Source: Rhexocercosporidium sp. MPI-PUGE-AT-0058 (taxonomy: Eukaryota > Ascomycota > Leotiomycetes > Helotiales). Taken from it: DNA of 64,000 nucleotides. The translations under genes and the position numbers were made by a program. The stretch covers positions 3,410,001-3,474,000 of the forward strand of contig JAGTJL010000002.1 in the NCBI GenBank assembly GCA_020746875.1, read 5' to 3'. Shown in pieces: positions 1 to 11,410 of the stretch. Every line of letters begins with the position of its first letter. Within the stretch, counting starts at the first letter, position 1. Below the pieces are notes generated by a model. The model had not been told where the DNA came from, did no database searches, and saw only the letters and a program-made list of their open reading frames with translations.

Positions 1-2511
1 TTCCGCCGCCTTGGTCGATGCCGAATATTTGGTTCTGGCAATACTCGTTGTAGACAGTTGCTGTGTGGTCGGAGCAAGCTGAAGGAGAGACGGGTTAGTA
101 TTGGGTCATGTCGATGTGGAAGAGGGGATTTCAAGTTGGTATCGGAAAGAGAGAGACTTACTCAAGGAGTAATTGTTGAAGAACGAGTAAAGACCTGCGC
201 CGTACACGAGGATGTTCTGTGAGTTCAAGACTCGTAGTCCCCATGCTAAGTTGCAGTTGTCTGATTTCCCAGCGCAGAAGACGGAGAAGTTGGGGTCGTG
301 GCGAGCAGGGAAGACGGGGAATGGCAGTGTTGCCTTGGGACTTGGTTGGAAGTAACTGTATATTATCAGTGCTGGTCCTTGATATTGATTAAGTTTGCTT
401 ACGGGGTCTCTGTTTGGATGAAACCCATAAATATATTCTTCGTGTTCATGAATTGGTATTGGTAGAGAACGTGATGTTCCACGGCCGTTCCAATCAGCCA
501 GATATTTCCGACCGTACTCTCACATGAGAGTCCACGACCAGCATACGCTGTAATTCTGGTATTGCTGTTGGCGACATCATCCAAATCGTGATCAGCAGTC
601 CACAACCAAACATTCTCCATATAAAGGCCATTTGCAATGTTTCCAATGATCATGGATTGCCAAGCGGCAATGCATTTGTTGTTTGGCTGTGCAGCTGTGG
701 TCGGACATTCAGCAGTTTGCAAGTTGCTTCCTTTGAATCCACCAATACGGGTATGAACATCCCACATCCCGGAAGGTGTAGCGGCTGGGGAAGCCAAGTT
801 CCACTGGATGAGAACGGCGCCGGCTGCATTGCCCTGGGTTGAGACAATCATGTCTTGCCATTCGACGACACCGGTCTGACCGCTCGCGGCACCGACTCGA
901 ACGACAGGAACGGGACCATTGATGTTGGAGAAGAATGAACCAGATGCCATAATGGTGGGGTAGGACTCTCCGACGATTTTGGCTCCAGGAGGGATGGTGA
1001 TGGAGCTCGTGACTTTGTAAACACCATAGTCGAAGTAGACGATCTTGCCGGCCGCTGTAGCTGAGTTGATGAGGCTTTGAATGACGGCCGTATCATCAGT
1101 TACTCCATCTCCCTTGGCGCCCGCAGCCCTGATGCTGTAGAAATCGGCTGATAGAGTAGTCTCGTACTGAGGCTTGGAGCGGGTGTAGTACCTTGTCCCC
1201 TGGAGCATGGATGAGGGTCGGATGAAAGAAGAAACAGGGCTCATGGCCTTGTTTGGTCCAGCGGGACTATACACATTTCCTTGAACCCATCCAGTGCTTA
1301 GAGTAATGGTTCCAGTGCTGCCTGCAAGAGATGTAGATGTCGGGCCCTTCACTGCAACTGGGACATTGGTGAAGATGACATTCTCGAGAGCAAGACTGCC
1401 GCCGGAATTTGGCGAAGAAGTGCTGGTACGCGCGGATGCAATTCCAACAGGAGTGTTGCTAAATGTACTGTCGATGACAACAACGGAGCCAACCAGTTGT
1501 GCTGAAGATCCACCGTTCGACATGTCGATACCAACCTTGCAGTTATTAATCGAGAGACCCATGTATGTCCAACTCCAGTCCCAAACTTGGTAAATCGCCG
1601 TCGCCGAGCTGCGATTCAGTTAGCATGATACATTGCTTGAAAAATGAGGTAGGGCTTGCTTGTAGAAAGTCAAATTGCGAGATGTGAATTGCTGAGATCC
1701 AACATCTAGGGCATGATCTCCTCCATAAAAGATCAGGTCGTTCAAAAAGCCACCAGATCCTGCAAACCAACTGTCAGTCGCAACTCTAAGACCTTTCCAA
1801 TGAACCTTTACTGACCGTTCTCAATGAACACCCCCTGATGCTTGTTGCCACTGACTTGGCTCATCTTGAAAACACAGTTCTGGATACTAGTTGCTTGAGC
1901 TGTAGGCCAATGAATGCCTCGTGCCAGCGTTCCTGCAGGTTGACTGGTAGTGTCAAAGACCAAGTTTCGGACTTGTCTGTAAAATACGTTTGTGGAACCG
2001 TACGCAGGATCTGCTGACAGGTATGGGTTTGAGTCGATCAGAGCGATTCCAGAGAAACCAGCAGTTGCCTTCAAGACAGCCATCTGCCCAGGATTTGGGT
2101 TACCGATCAAGTTTGTCATGTAGTATTGAACGATTGGCGCAGAAATCAGATAGGTTCCAGCAGGGAAGTAGACCGTGGCGGGTGAGATCGTGCTTGATTG
2201 GCATCCAACTCCGGGTGCTCCTGGTTTGCATCGAGTGCCAGCAGCAATAGCTGCATTGATGGCAGCGGTATCATCGGTAATACCATCACCTAGCACTCAT
2301 CAGTAACGGTTCCTTGCTCACGAATCTAAAGCATACCCTTTGCGCCGTAGCTCTTGACGTTTCTATGAACTGGGTACGCAGTGCCTTGAGGATTGTAGGG
2401 AGCTACACCCCTCTTCGTAATCCACTCCAGCCAGAAACTCTTGCCATCATGAGCGCCAAGAACCTCCGCCACTAGGCCAAAACACAACAGTAAAGATACA
2501 TAGATCTTCAT
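1..2511 (-). CDS. GH55 exo-1,3-beta-glucanase, 3' end cut by the window edge
   Basis: Secreted glucan 1,3-beta-glucosidase of family GH55, which trims glucose from beta-1,3-glucan outside the cell. Exons assembled on the minus strand: 2511-2337, 2289-1816, 1759-1660, 1608-403, 355-162 and 78-1; reading phases match at every junction. The protein starts with a signal peptide (MKIYVSLLLCFGLVAEVLGA). It then shows the two repeated pectate-lyase-like beta-helix entries of GH55: YGAKGDGITDDTAA near residue 56 and AGAKGDGVTDDTAV near residue 375. About 742 codons are present; GH55 proteins are usually 750-800 residues, so only the C-terminal tail should be missing. The intron 1609-1659 starts with GC (GCAAGC), not GT, and has a CTAAC branch site; using it gives the conserved run AIYQVWDWSWTYM. 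The family is sure; exact exon ends are inferred. Confidence 0.9.
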
Positions 2512-3888
2512 ATTTGCGGAAAGCGAAAGTAGAAATTACAAAAAAACGAAATTTAAAGATAGACTGTTGTAAAAACGAGTGTGAAGGAGCCGCTTGTGTA
2601 TCAGCGTGGCATGCCTCTGGATTCAAAAAGAGAGTGAAAGCACAAAGTGGGAGGGCCGTCAAGAAAAGGCGCGCTCATGAACCGTCAGAAGCAACCAAGC
2701 AATAGCAGAATAGGGCCTAGCGGTGCATCTTAAAATTGGAAAGGGCAAGTCCATATCGTGGCTGGCTGAGGAGCCAAGCGAGCGCTTGGTAAACAGAATC
2801 AAGCACTGGAACCTAGTTCCCATGCATTGATCACCCCATCAGCCTTGAAATCCCACTAGTCTGGCTTCAGAAGTCTAAAAATGGTCGTATTCACGATGGT
2901 GAACTCTACATCACCTCTCAGAGATGGATGCGTATCAAAAGGGGTCTCGTAACGATTTTATCCGGAATAAAATTCTCACGGTGAGCCCTGCAAATCTGAC
3001 ATCCAGCCACAAGTAAGGGCAGGAGTTGTGCCGTTTGCCAACCATTCTTACCCAAAAGGAAGGTGCATAGAGGCACGGGTCGAGGCCCGATTCGGTAGCG
3101 CTCAGGGGTTAGGGAGATTGTATCAGACGGCCCGTCAGGGGGTCAACACAGCGCTTTGAATCTTTTGATGCGATCCTTGTTGATGGCGTCGCTGAGTAAG
3201 GGACACGCGGGGTGGAAAAATCGTGAAGCTATTCCCAATTTGCTTGAGTCGGTCCATATATCCGATAGGGGCGGTCTGCCGCGGCGTCGAGCATCCACGC
3301 GACACGCCGCCATCGCACGCCAAAAAGCAAAGCGCGAGATGGAGGCGGGTGTGTCGAGAATTCAAATATGAAGCTCTCCCCAGGTTTGCATCGGCCAGAG
3401 GATACTGTTATTTCCATATAGTAGCGTCAGAAAGGTGAGATGAAGATGGGAATTGGTGAAGCTTTGAGGAAAAAGTTGGGTGGAGGTCAGAAAAACCTCA
3501 CAAACCCCTGACATCTTGCCACTTATCACGTGGACCGTACATGTGACGCCTGTTCCAAAATAACTCCTTCCCATATTTTCGTGTCCAGCTTCACGGTGGT
3601 ATTTGTCTGCATTTGCGTCTCATTCAAATTTTTATTGTGCTTTGCTGAGCAGTTTAACAAAGCAGCAGGAGGTTTAGGCACCGAGCTGAGACTGAGCAAA
3701 CGCCACTCGGGCACCAGAGGCTATCTATATCTCAGCCTAGCCTTGGTCGCGATGTTTCTTTCCTTCTTTTGTTTCTTTTCTGGGATGTTGCACGTTGTAT
3801 CGTTTGTTTGAAGTATACATCTGAAGCCCTCAAGACGCTCAATTCCGAGAGTTGCAACACAGGTAAGCTCTGGCCAACTCACGAGGTC
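2512..3888. other. Intergenic region, no gene recognised
   Basis: This is the upstream region of the GH55 gene. Short open frames occur on both strands (for example 3530-3811 plus), but none has recognisable motifs or a convincing start and splice context. I see nothing further here. Confidence 0.4.
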
Positions 3889-5078
3889 ATGGCGATCGCA
3901 GAGCTTATCGTGAGCGTCTTTGCTCTCCTCGTTGGGGTTGCAGCGATTTGTCTACCTGCTACGAGGTCATGGTTGAAGCGGGGTGTCCAATGGTGGATTT
4001 GTTTACTGTTGCCTACGTACGGCTACTCTCGTCGACTACTCTGGGAAAACGTACCACCTGGAATACTGCATCAGTGCCACCCACGATGTCAGCACGTCAA
4101 CCTACAAGGCCTAGTTCTCCACAACTCCGTAAATTGCTGGAGTCAGACTGTTGGACTGGTATTCAATAGGATGTGGAACCTGATTGACCCGCAATACCGG
4201 ACGAGAACACCCTACTCATTGCTTTTCCGTGGCCAATACATTCAGGCTGATCTTCCGACACTGAAGGCATTCATTATGCTCACAGCAGATTCAGCTCTTT
4301 TTCATGACAGTCCCGATGAAATCGCATCATTTCAGCCACGGGAAGCCGAAAAGGGGTCTCTTCACGCTGCACCTCACGAGAAATTCCCTCATCCCGATCA
4401 ACATGTCCCTGACAAAGTACGAAGTCGATCGACTCGTGGAAGGATATCCGCCTTTCTATCGCTCTACAGTCACAACTACTGGCGCAGTCAAGCTCACACA
4501 TCCTATTACTAAGGCTAGCCACATCGGCCGCGGCTCCTGGGTGCTTGCTGTCGGGATGACCACGATGAATGGCCATATCTGTTCCGTACACAATATGCAG
4601 AGAATCGTTAAAAGAAAGGCTGAAGCCGAGTGGAAAGGTACGCTAGTAATGAATGCATTCAAGATGATCGGTCGCGCATTGAATCAGCTTAAAGACTACG
4701 AAGGAACCCAGGGTCCTCATAACCGAGCTGGCCCAGCTGGAGGGTTATGGTCAACAGCTGCTATCTCTTGCTTTGAGATGATCCTAAGTGCTGAATACTC
4801 CTACTACCCTTGGAGCTTGAAACAGCAGGAAATCGAGCGGTCACCCCTATTTGAATCAATTGTCGGGCAATACCCCTGCTCGTCCTCATGCCTCGGGGAA
4901 GCATTTCATTCAGCGTAGTAGCCCTCGCGTAAACAATGCAATCTCGGCTAACTCAACAACAGATCCTGTCGTCGAGGCCAGCACGCTCGAAAAGACCCTG
5001 CAAGCTATCTTACAGAAGCGCAATGCGAGGCGGCCTTCGAAATTTTCAACCATAATACCCACTTTACCCCAAACCTAG
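3889..5078 (+). pseudogene. Frame-broken gene of unknown family
   Basis: An ATG at 3889 opens a frame whose first residues are hydrophobic (MAIAELIVSVFALLVGVAAI), which looks like a membrane anchor or signal. It runs to about 4370 through runs such as NSVNCWSQTVGLVFNRMWNL. Gene-like sequence then continues in another frame (roughly 4366-4918) with LTKYEVDRLVEGYPPFYRST and GRGSWVLAVGMTT, the kind of segment found in poorly described fungal membrane-anchored proteins. A third frame reaches 5078. No plausible intron joins the frames, so at least one, probably two, frameshifts are present. I cannot name the function; identity and boundaries are uncertain. Confidence 0.4.
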
Positions 5079-5372
5079 AGATCATATGGCCTGTGTTACC
5101 TGAGATACTCCAAACCCTGATCTTGGGTGTCTCGGAGGTTCAGCAATATTTTCAGCACGTAGGAAGGAAATTAGAAATTCCTCAAAACTTGTCAGAGCAG
5201 AAGTATATTTACTTGAGGCAATGTGATGAAGGAATCAAATGAATAGGTACTATTCGCAAAGGGAGGTCTTCGCGTCTGCTTTGAATCTACTCTGATAATG
5301 AACCTGAATTCCACAAAGTTACACTGATCTACATCAGCCGTTCCAAATTTCAAGACTCGTGCTACCCGCCGG

Positions 5373-6572
5373 CTATATGAAAACTCTCAGGAACTCTCCG
5401 AGTGCCATAATGGCCATTGCTTGGCCGTAAGGCATGCTAGTCCGATCGATGTCTTTGTAATGCTGCAAGGTATGTCCCATCGCCGTCCCAAAACTCACGT
5501 CCGTCAATTCGCCTTGCGCAGTGACCTTTGCCAGTACAGCCTTCACAGCACGAATAGCGGATTCTCGAAACTCATCACCCTGGATGTACCGCAGCCGTAA
5601 TGCTTTCAGCATCCCGAAAGCAAATCCAGCTGCCGCAGAACTCTCGATGTATGAACCTTCGTTCAAAGGTTGATCAATCAAGGTACGCCAGAGGCCATCC
5701 GGCTCTTGATATTGAATGAGCGCACGGCATTGAGCTTCCAGTGTATCGATCAGATGAATTCGGAAAGCATCATTGGGTGGAAGGTCTAACAACTCGAGGA
5801 TTTCCGGGATCACGATTGTCAACCACGAATTGCCTCTCGCCCAAAGAGCCGAGGCAAAGTTATGGTTGCCATCGAAAGTCCACCCGTGATAGAAAAGTCC
5901 GGTCTTCGTATCGAAGAGATACTTGATATGGAGAAGAAACTGCCTCTTCGCCTCTTCAATATAGTGAGGTCTATTGAGCAGCTTTCCTATCTTGGCTAGG
6001 GGTAGAACGGTCATCATGAGCGTGTCATCCCAGAGCTCTTGGGCATTAAGATTATTATATGTCATGTGGGACATGCCGCCAAATTTCGTTCGGGGAAGCT
6101 CGTACATGGCCCAATCTGCCCAGCTTTCCAGCCACGGAAGGCACGGCTGACTCCCTGTCTTCTCATACAGGTAGGCCAAAGTGAGCATCGAGGCCATGGT
6201 GTTGATGTTCTTGGTCGTTCCACCTTCCGCAAAACGACTTGCAAACCATGCTTCGATGATTGCAAGAGCCTCCGGAGATCCGGTCAACTACGAGGCCAGG
6301 TTAGTAACAGAACTTTGACTTCAGAGACTGACAGGCGTGGGTTGGACACAAAAGTGGGGTAGTCTCACTGTGTGGTAGTTCCAAAGTCCATACAGACCGA
6401 TTCCATGCGTCCACTCCCACCCGTTCCAGCCTTTCGTATCAATTACCCGGCCATCATCCAACCGCAGCAGGAACTCTCCAGTCGTATCCTGGATGTTCAC
6501 GAGCTGTTCGATCAACAGCTTGATGGTGGCATGCACATCTTGGGCGGCGATTCCGTTAGCGATTTGCGGCAT
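5373..6572 (-). CDS. GH105 unsaturated rhamnogalacturonyl hydrolase
   Basis: Family GH88/GH105 (alpha/alpha)6-barrel enzyme, like bacterial YteR. The family removes the terminal unsaturated uronic acid left by pectate or rhamnogalacturonan lyases. Two exons, 6572-6369 and 6287-5373, joined by a GT..AG intron (6288-6368), give 372 residues, the usual family length. Visible family signatures are WEWTHGIGLYGLW near residue 50, QELWDDTLMM, FYHGWTFDG, ALWARGNSWL and YIESSAAAGFAFGM; WDD and HGW lie in the regions that form the active site. No signal peptide is visible after the start MPQIANG, so the protein is probably intracellular and acts on imported pectin oligosaccharides. The decayed MFS transporter downstream of its promoter could be a lost partner, but that is inference. 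Confidence 0.92.
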
Positions 6573-6999
6573 GGCTAGATTATTTTGAGGGGTCTTTTTC
6601 GTAGCGCCTTTGGAGTTCGTTTTGAATTGCTGACTGTTCTTTCGTCCCGTTCGGTGTTCTTCGAAACTCGAACTTTTGTTCCTATGTCACGTGTGGAAAT
6701 TGAGAGAACTCGTTGGATTCGTGGAAAGATCATTGCACCGAAGCGCGTTCTTGGCGGAGTAAGTTCACCCCCACACCTCATCTGTCTCCAATGCTGCCGG
6801 GAATAGAAAAATTAACACGCCAGGCGGTGTTTCGCGAGAGGCAATTGACTTTCGTATTCTCAATCTTTGTGAACCATGGCAAACCTTGAGATGCCCCCCC
6901 CCCCCCCCCCCCCAGGAGAGTCTTGGCCGCAGATGCTTTCCACCTCGTACTTCTACAAGCGTACTACCAGGTAGGTACCTGTTAAATTTGAGGCTCTTT
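6573..6999. other. Intergenic region between GH105 and MFS relic
   Basis: This is the promoter side of the GH105 gene. It holds the 21-base C tract annotated separately and no gene that I can support. Confidence 0.4.
6894..6914. repeat. 21-base homopolymer C tract
   Basis: An uninterrupted run of 21 C residues between the GH105 gene and the MFS transporter relic. Runs of this length are rare in the rest of the window and are prone to slippage or assembly error. Confidence 0.9.
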
Positions 7000-8316
7000 A
7001 TGGCATCCAAGACAAGCAAAAATCAAGAGCCATGGCCACGGACCTGACAAGAATATTGGATCGGACCCGGAAAAGATCCTCTCTGCCGATGAGACGGAGG
7101 ATGTGAAGAAAGACCACATAGACTACAATCGAGTAGACAAAGCAGTTGCGAAATATATCAGCGACGTTGCCATCGACATTTCGCCACTCTCACGGGAATT
7201 CGAAAAGATACTCATCTGGTCGGACAGCAGTTCTCGTGGCTTACGACTTGTATTTACGTTGCCATTCTCATCGTCGAGTATCCGATAAATTGGCTGATCT
7301 AGCGGTTACCGATTAGAAAATACCTTGGCATCTCAATCATTGTTGTATATTCTTTACCTGTCCTTGTATCGCACGCTGTGATAACGTCTTGCTTTACTTA
7401 TGGAAACTTATGCTGAACATATCCTCGACAGTGGGGTGCCACACTCGCACTGAACTCCGTTGCCACAAACTTCACCCATCTCGTCGTCCTCCGAACCCTT
7501 CTCGGAATCTTCGAAGATATCTGCCAGCCTGCATTTGTCTATCTTAATTCCATGTGGTACAAAAGAGAGGAACCAGCAGCTACAGTCTCATACTGGTACA
7601 TGATGAATGGTGGACAACAGATCGTTGGACGCCTTCTTGCCTACTGCTTGACACTCATCGAGAGCCCACCTTCACCTATCAAGAACTAGCAAGCAAACTC
7701 CATCAGCTACGGATCCTTCTCTGTACTCTGGGTATTGTCGCTATGATCGTGATGCCCGACAGCCCCATGCGAGCTAAGTGCGACAGCGAAGAAGACAAGA
7801 AGTTGATGGTTGAGCGAGTGAGGAGCAACCAGACCCGCATGCAAAGCCGTCGATTCAGAAAAGGGCACATCTTTGAGGCTTTCAAATGCCCTCAAATGTA
7901 CTGTTACGGTCTGATAGCCATATGCACTACACTCCCAACGAATTATCTCAGGGTGTTCGCCAATATCATCATCACAGGCTTTCACTTCACGGTCCTGCAG
8001 ACTCAGCTACCCGCCGTGGTTCTCGGCGTATATATCATTATCGTTCTCATGAGTAGCATGTGGCTCGTTAATAGATTCAAGCAGAATGTCTTCATCATGG
8101 GGATCTATGTCACTCCGTAAACCCTCCCCACCTCCCAAGCCTAGACGCTTGACTGACTTCACAGATCCATCGTTGGCACCATCGTGATCATGGCAGTCAA
8201 GAACACGAACAAGGCAACCCAAGTCGGACTTCTGCTCTCCTACTACATCTTTCTTAGTTTCTGGGCAGCCCAAACACTTCGCCATTTATCATTACTTATT
8301 CTAGGAGAATTATAGC
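7000..8316 (+). pseudogene. Decayed MFS transporter (allantoate permease-like, Dal5 family)
   Basis: Fragments of one transporter of the anion:cation symporter / Dal5 group are spread over different frames. An N-terminal part with DYNRVDKAVAKYISDVAIDI follows an ATG at 7000, but already in another frame. The segment from about 7431 reads LGIFEDICQPAFVYLNSMWY, then YWYMMNGGQQIVG, and stops at 7689. A third frame (about 7700-8116) reads VMPDSPMRAKC and KKLMVERVRSNQT, then VYIIIVLMSSMWLVNRFKQN. An intron (8117-8164, GTAAAC..ACAG) is still recognisable and leads into TQVGLLLSYYIFLSFWAAQT, after which the frame ends at 8314 without the last helices. The order matches a full transporter, so this is one gene broken by several indels and truncated. 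Original substrate unknown. Confidence 0.85.
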
Positions 8317-10266
8317 ACAGTCTTCATCGTTTCGGAGAGGAATCTCCCCATTCATAATACCGTGGATATAGCAATCACCGACAAGCCTATGTGTTGCTTG
8401 GACCTCGGATTCACTTCCCTCATCGCTATCTTGGTCCGATTCGGCTCCGTCTTCACTTTCACTACCCTTCTTACTTTCGGCACAATCGTCACTTCTTTCC
8501 TCTTCACTACCCTCATTGTCGCTCTCAATTCCAACCTTTCTCAGTACTAATGGCATCCTTCCACCTCTGACGACCCAAACTTCATCGCCAACTTGGGCGC
8601 CGGGTGCGACATTGGCAAAAAATCCAGTGTCCAAGACAATAAACTGGCGCTCTTTTGCGTTTGTTGCTATTGAACCACTCATCGTCAAAGTCTCTAATAC
8701 ATTTGAGGTGCCAGTGGGCATTTTATCTGCTGTCAAAACTTTCCCAGACATCTCGGTTGATGACTGTTCAACACCTTGAGTCTCTGTGGTTGGAAACACC
8801 ATCTCATAGGGAGTCTCCCATGCGCGCCAGAAGATAGGCTCTTGATCTGCGGGACAGGGATATGTTAGCTTTCCCCTGTCGTTTATTACATTCGTGACGA
8901 CAGTTCTCCAGAAGGCGTCTTTCAAAGAACCCCCTGTTGGGTATTGGAGATCCGGGTGGTCATTCACTTGCGACATTTTGAGCCATTCCTCAGTGTCCAA
9001 GCGATTGCCAGACGCTCGAGAGACTTCGCCAATTTTGACACCTGACAAACACAGTAAGGATTGTGTGGCAAACGCGATGACTGTCAAATCCAGGAGTACT
9101 CCCCCGCAAGCGTTGTATTTTTGATAATAACCTTCACGTCCAGTTGTCCACCCAAGCTTCGATTTGACTCGCCAGTCTGGTATCCACGAAGACAGCTCAC
9201 CGGAATTCTCATCGCGATATGCCGCAAAACAGAGTACAAGTAGATCAAGTCAGTGCATAATCGAGTCCACAGCGACTAGCCAATAAAGTACATCTACAGG
9301 CAGAGAGTAGTTTGGCTTAATATTGTGCTTGGTGTGATCTGCAAGAGCAAGAAATGCAAAAACTTTGTCCCTCGGATCCGTTGCAGCTCGCCATCAATTC
9401 AGATCGAGAGTCTCCAGAAGGCTCCTAGGGTATATTGCCTGATGTATCTGTCTAGCAGCGATAAGAGAAAGCGTTGTATTAGCTATAATTTTGATGTTCG
9501 GCTGACAAACGGGGCAGAACATGTTCGATTCTATTGCGCTGAAGAAGCGTGCATGAAGTTCAATGAGCTTTGGGGCTTCAACCTCAAATTTTCCAAAGTA
9601 GAAAGTTGCCAGCCGACCGTAGGTAGCTTCTTGCACGATCCATGAACGATACCACCATGGTTTACAGTACAGTCCAGCCAGTGCAAAGGTGTACCACTGA
9701 CATTGCTTATTCAAGGAATGGAAAGTGTCCTCCTTGTCTGCGCACTGACAGGATGGATGAAACTTGGGAATGAGGACGCTCTCTTCAGAATGAAGGACCT
9801 TGTCATGAATCTCCTTTGATCCATTGCCGGTCAGAGCTTCGACGACCTGGAATGCCAAGTAATCCAGTGCCTTTGCTGGGCCAAGCCAAATTATTACTCT
9901 CGTGCATTTGGCGTAAATTTGAACCATCATTTCCACCTGTGCTGATCGCTCTTCTACGTCATCCTGGTTGATACAGACTGCATCAACCCAGAGAGTGCGA
10001 CTGTGGTGAGGCTGTCTGAAGCGGAGTAGGGCTTCTTCGAGGTTTTGGGTGATTTTGACAACGTGTCCCGACAGGGAGATATCTGATGTATCATTGGCAT
10101 CCCCCCATACGTACGAAAGAGCTTCGTAGCTTGGTTTTGGGTCGCTCTTGAATGAGATAGTTGATAAAGTTCCAACAATCGGATCACATGACTGTCCCGG
10201 GGCGAGCTCAAGAACCCGTATCTCTTCCCGCTCGCCATTCAAGTCTTTGTAAAGTCCTTCAGACAT
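8296..10266 (-). pseudogene. HET-domain protein interrupted by two in-frame TGA codons
   Basis: Heterokaryon-incompatibility (HET) domain protein, of the class that triggers cell death after fusion of unlike strains. From the ATG at 10266 one continuous frame of 657 codons runs to the stop at 8296, except for TGA at 9394-9396 (codon 291) and TGA at 9250-9252 (codon 339). HET motifs are clear: YEALSYVWGD, LWVDAVCINQDD and WYRSWIVQEA. The usual block after the domain, ATDPRDKVFAFLALADH, lies between the two stops, so translation continues to be conserved past the first TGA. The tail is acidic and serine-rich (SESEDGAESDQDSDEGSESE). No GT..AG intron removes either stop. It is either a recently inactivated allele or has sequence errors. 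The open frame upstream of 10266 lacks an ATG. Confidence 0.85.
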
Positions 10267-11100
10267 TGTTATATCGTAGTGCAGAGCCAGTAGCTTGTAC
10301 TGTACTTGGGTTTGATTGTTGCTGTTTGGCCTCAATTCAATAAGCGGGGTAACCTGGCTGATTGCTTTTTGTCAAGATTGTGGTGGTTGAAAACTTCGAT
10401 TGGTTAATTGGATTCTGGGCTGAACGTCGCGTCCAATTGATATGCAACCCTCTCGTCGCACCGGCGTGGCTCCTGGACTATATTCTTTTCTTTTAAGGAT
10501 GACTTTAAAATTTAGAAATATAATATTTCGTAATAAGACTTTTCCTTAAGTGCTCCGAATTTTAAAAAGACTCTAAAAGTCGCAATTAAATAGAGGGGGA
10601 CAACGGAAGCGGCGATCGGTGGCGTGATTAAAACGATCGATAGCAGAATTAACCGTACTCTTTTTTTGTTACTAGGTAGTCTCTTAAGGGACAAATAGTT
10701 GAAGAATTAATATGTAACTAATAATTTTGTACACTTGCTAAGAAAAAAAATCATGATTCCAAAAAACTATCTCTTTTGTCCGGTGAGACGATTCTGATTG
10801 GCCCAAAAAGTAGATGCCAACTGAGCCTCATCCTCTGGCGATTAACAGCTCCTTGTTTATGCGCCTTGCTAGCGGTAGGTAATGTCTCACTGGACGAAGA
10901 GATAGATTCTTCTCGTCACAGGGGTTGTCTCGGTACACAGGGACAGACGTTATTATATCTATTTCAATCGCCGGCTCCAAACTCAGGTAGACATTCAGAA
11001 GATGTGTATTCCACGCTCACAAATTGCAACCACACATGCACTAATATTGAGATAGATTTTCTCTCTCGAAATTTAAGCGTCACATGAGAATTTTTTGTTT
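10267..11100. other. Intergenic region with an AT-rich core (about 10480-10780)
   Basis: After the HET promoter the composition drops sharply to A and T with many TpA steps, and short frames have no recognisable content. This is the composition expected of old repeat DNA after RIP-type mutation; no transposon protein can be read in it. Confidence 0.5.
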
Positions 11101-11106
11101 ATCAAA

Positions 11107-11392
11107 TTATAATTTCGAAACGAAAGCATCCTAAAAGACTAATTACTTGAGAAGCCTGCAGCCCGGATCTAGCACCACAACCCACTATTCCTGCCTCATA
11201 CGCTGACTTCTCCAAGTCTCCGTTTGCCAACGAAATCCCTTCCTTTGTTGCGAGCCTCGACTTCGCCACTTAGTCTCTCGAAATTCTCCTCGCGTTCTTG
11301 ATACGGGCATCTAGTGTTGCTTCTGCTTCTGCTGCGGCTTTCTTTTTTGCTTCGGCATTGGCGTCTGCTTGCTTTTGTTAGTATCCGAGTTG
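11107..11392 (-). pseudogene. Degenerate copy of the small coiled-coil gene at 17.8 kb
   Basis: This stretch aligns with 17707-17991 in the same orientation, covering the coding part and the 3' flank up to the shared CTGCAGCC. The parent protein can be followed through the Ala/Lys-rich part (KKAAAEAEATLDARIK) and on to RNKGRDFVGKRRL, but in two different frames. A single T missing from the run in CGCGTTCTTGATACGG shifts the frame after ARIK. The start codon position reads ATA and there is another one-base loss near the 5' end. It is therefore a non-functional duplicate. Confidence 0.8.
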
Positions 11393-11410
11393 ATATCTAT
11401 CTTGACATGT

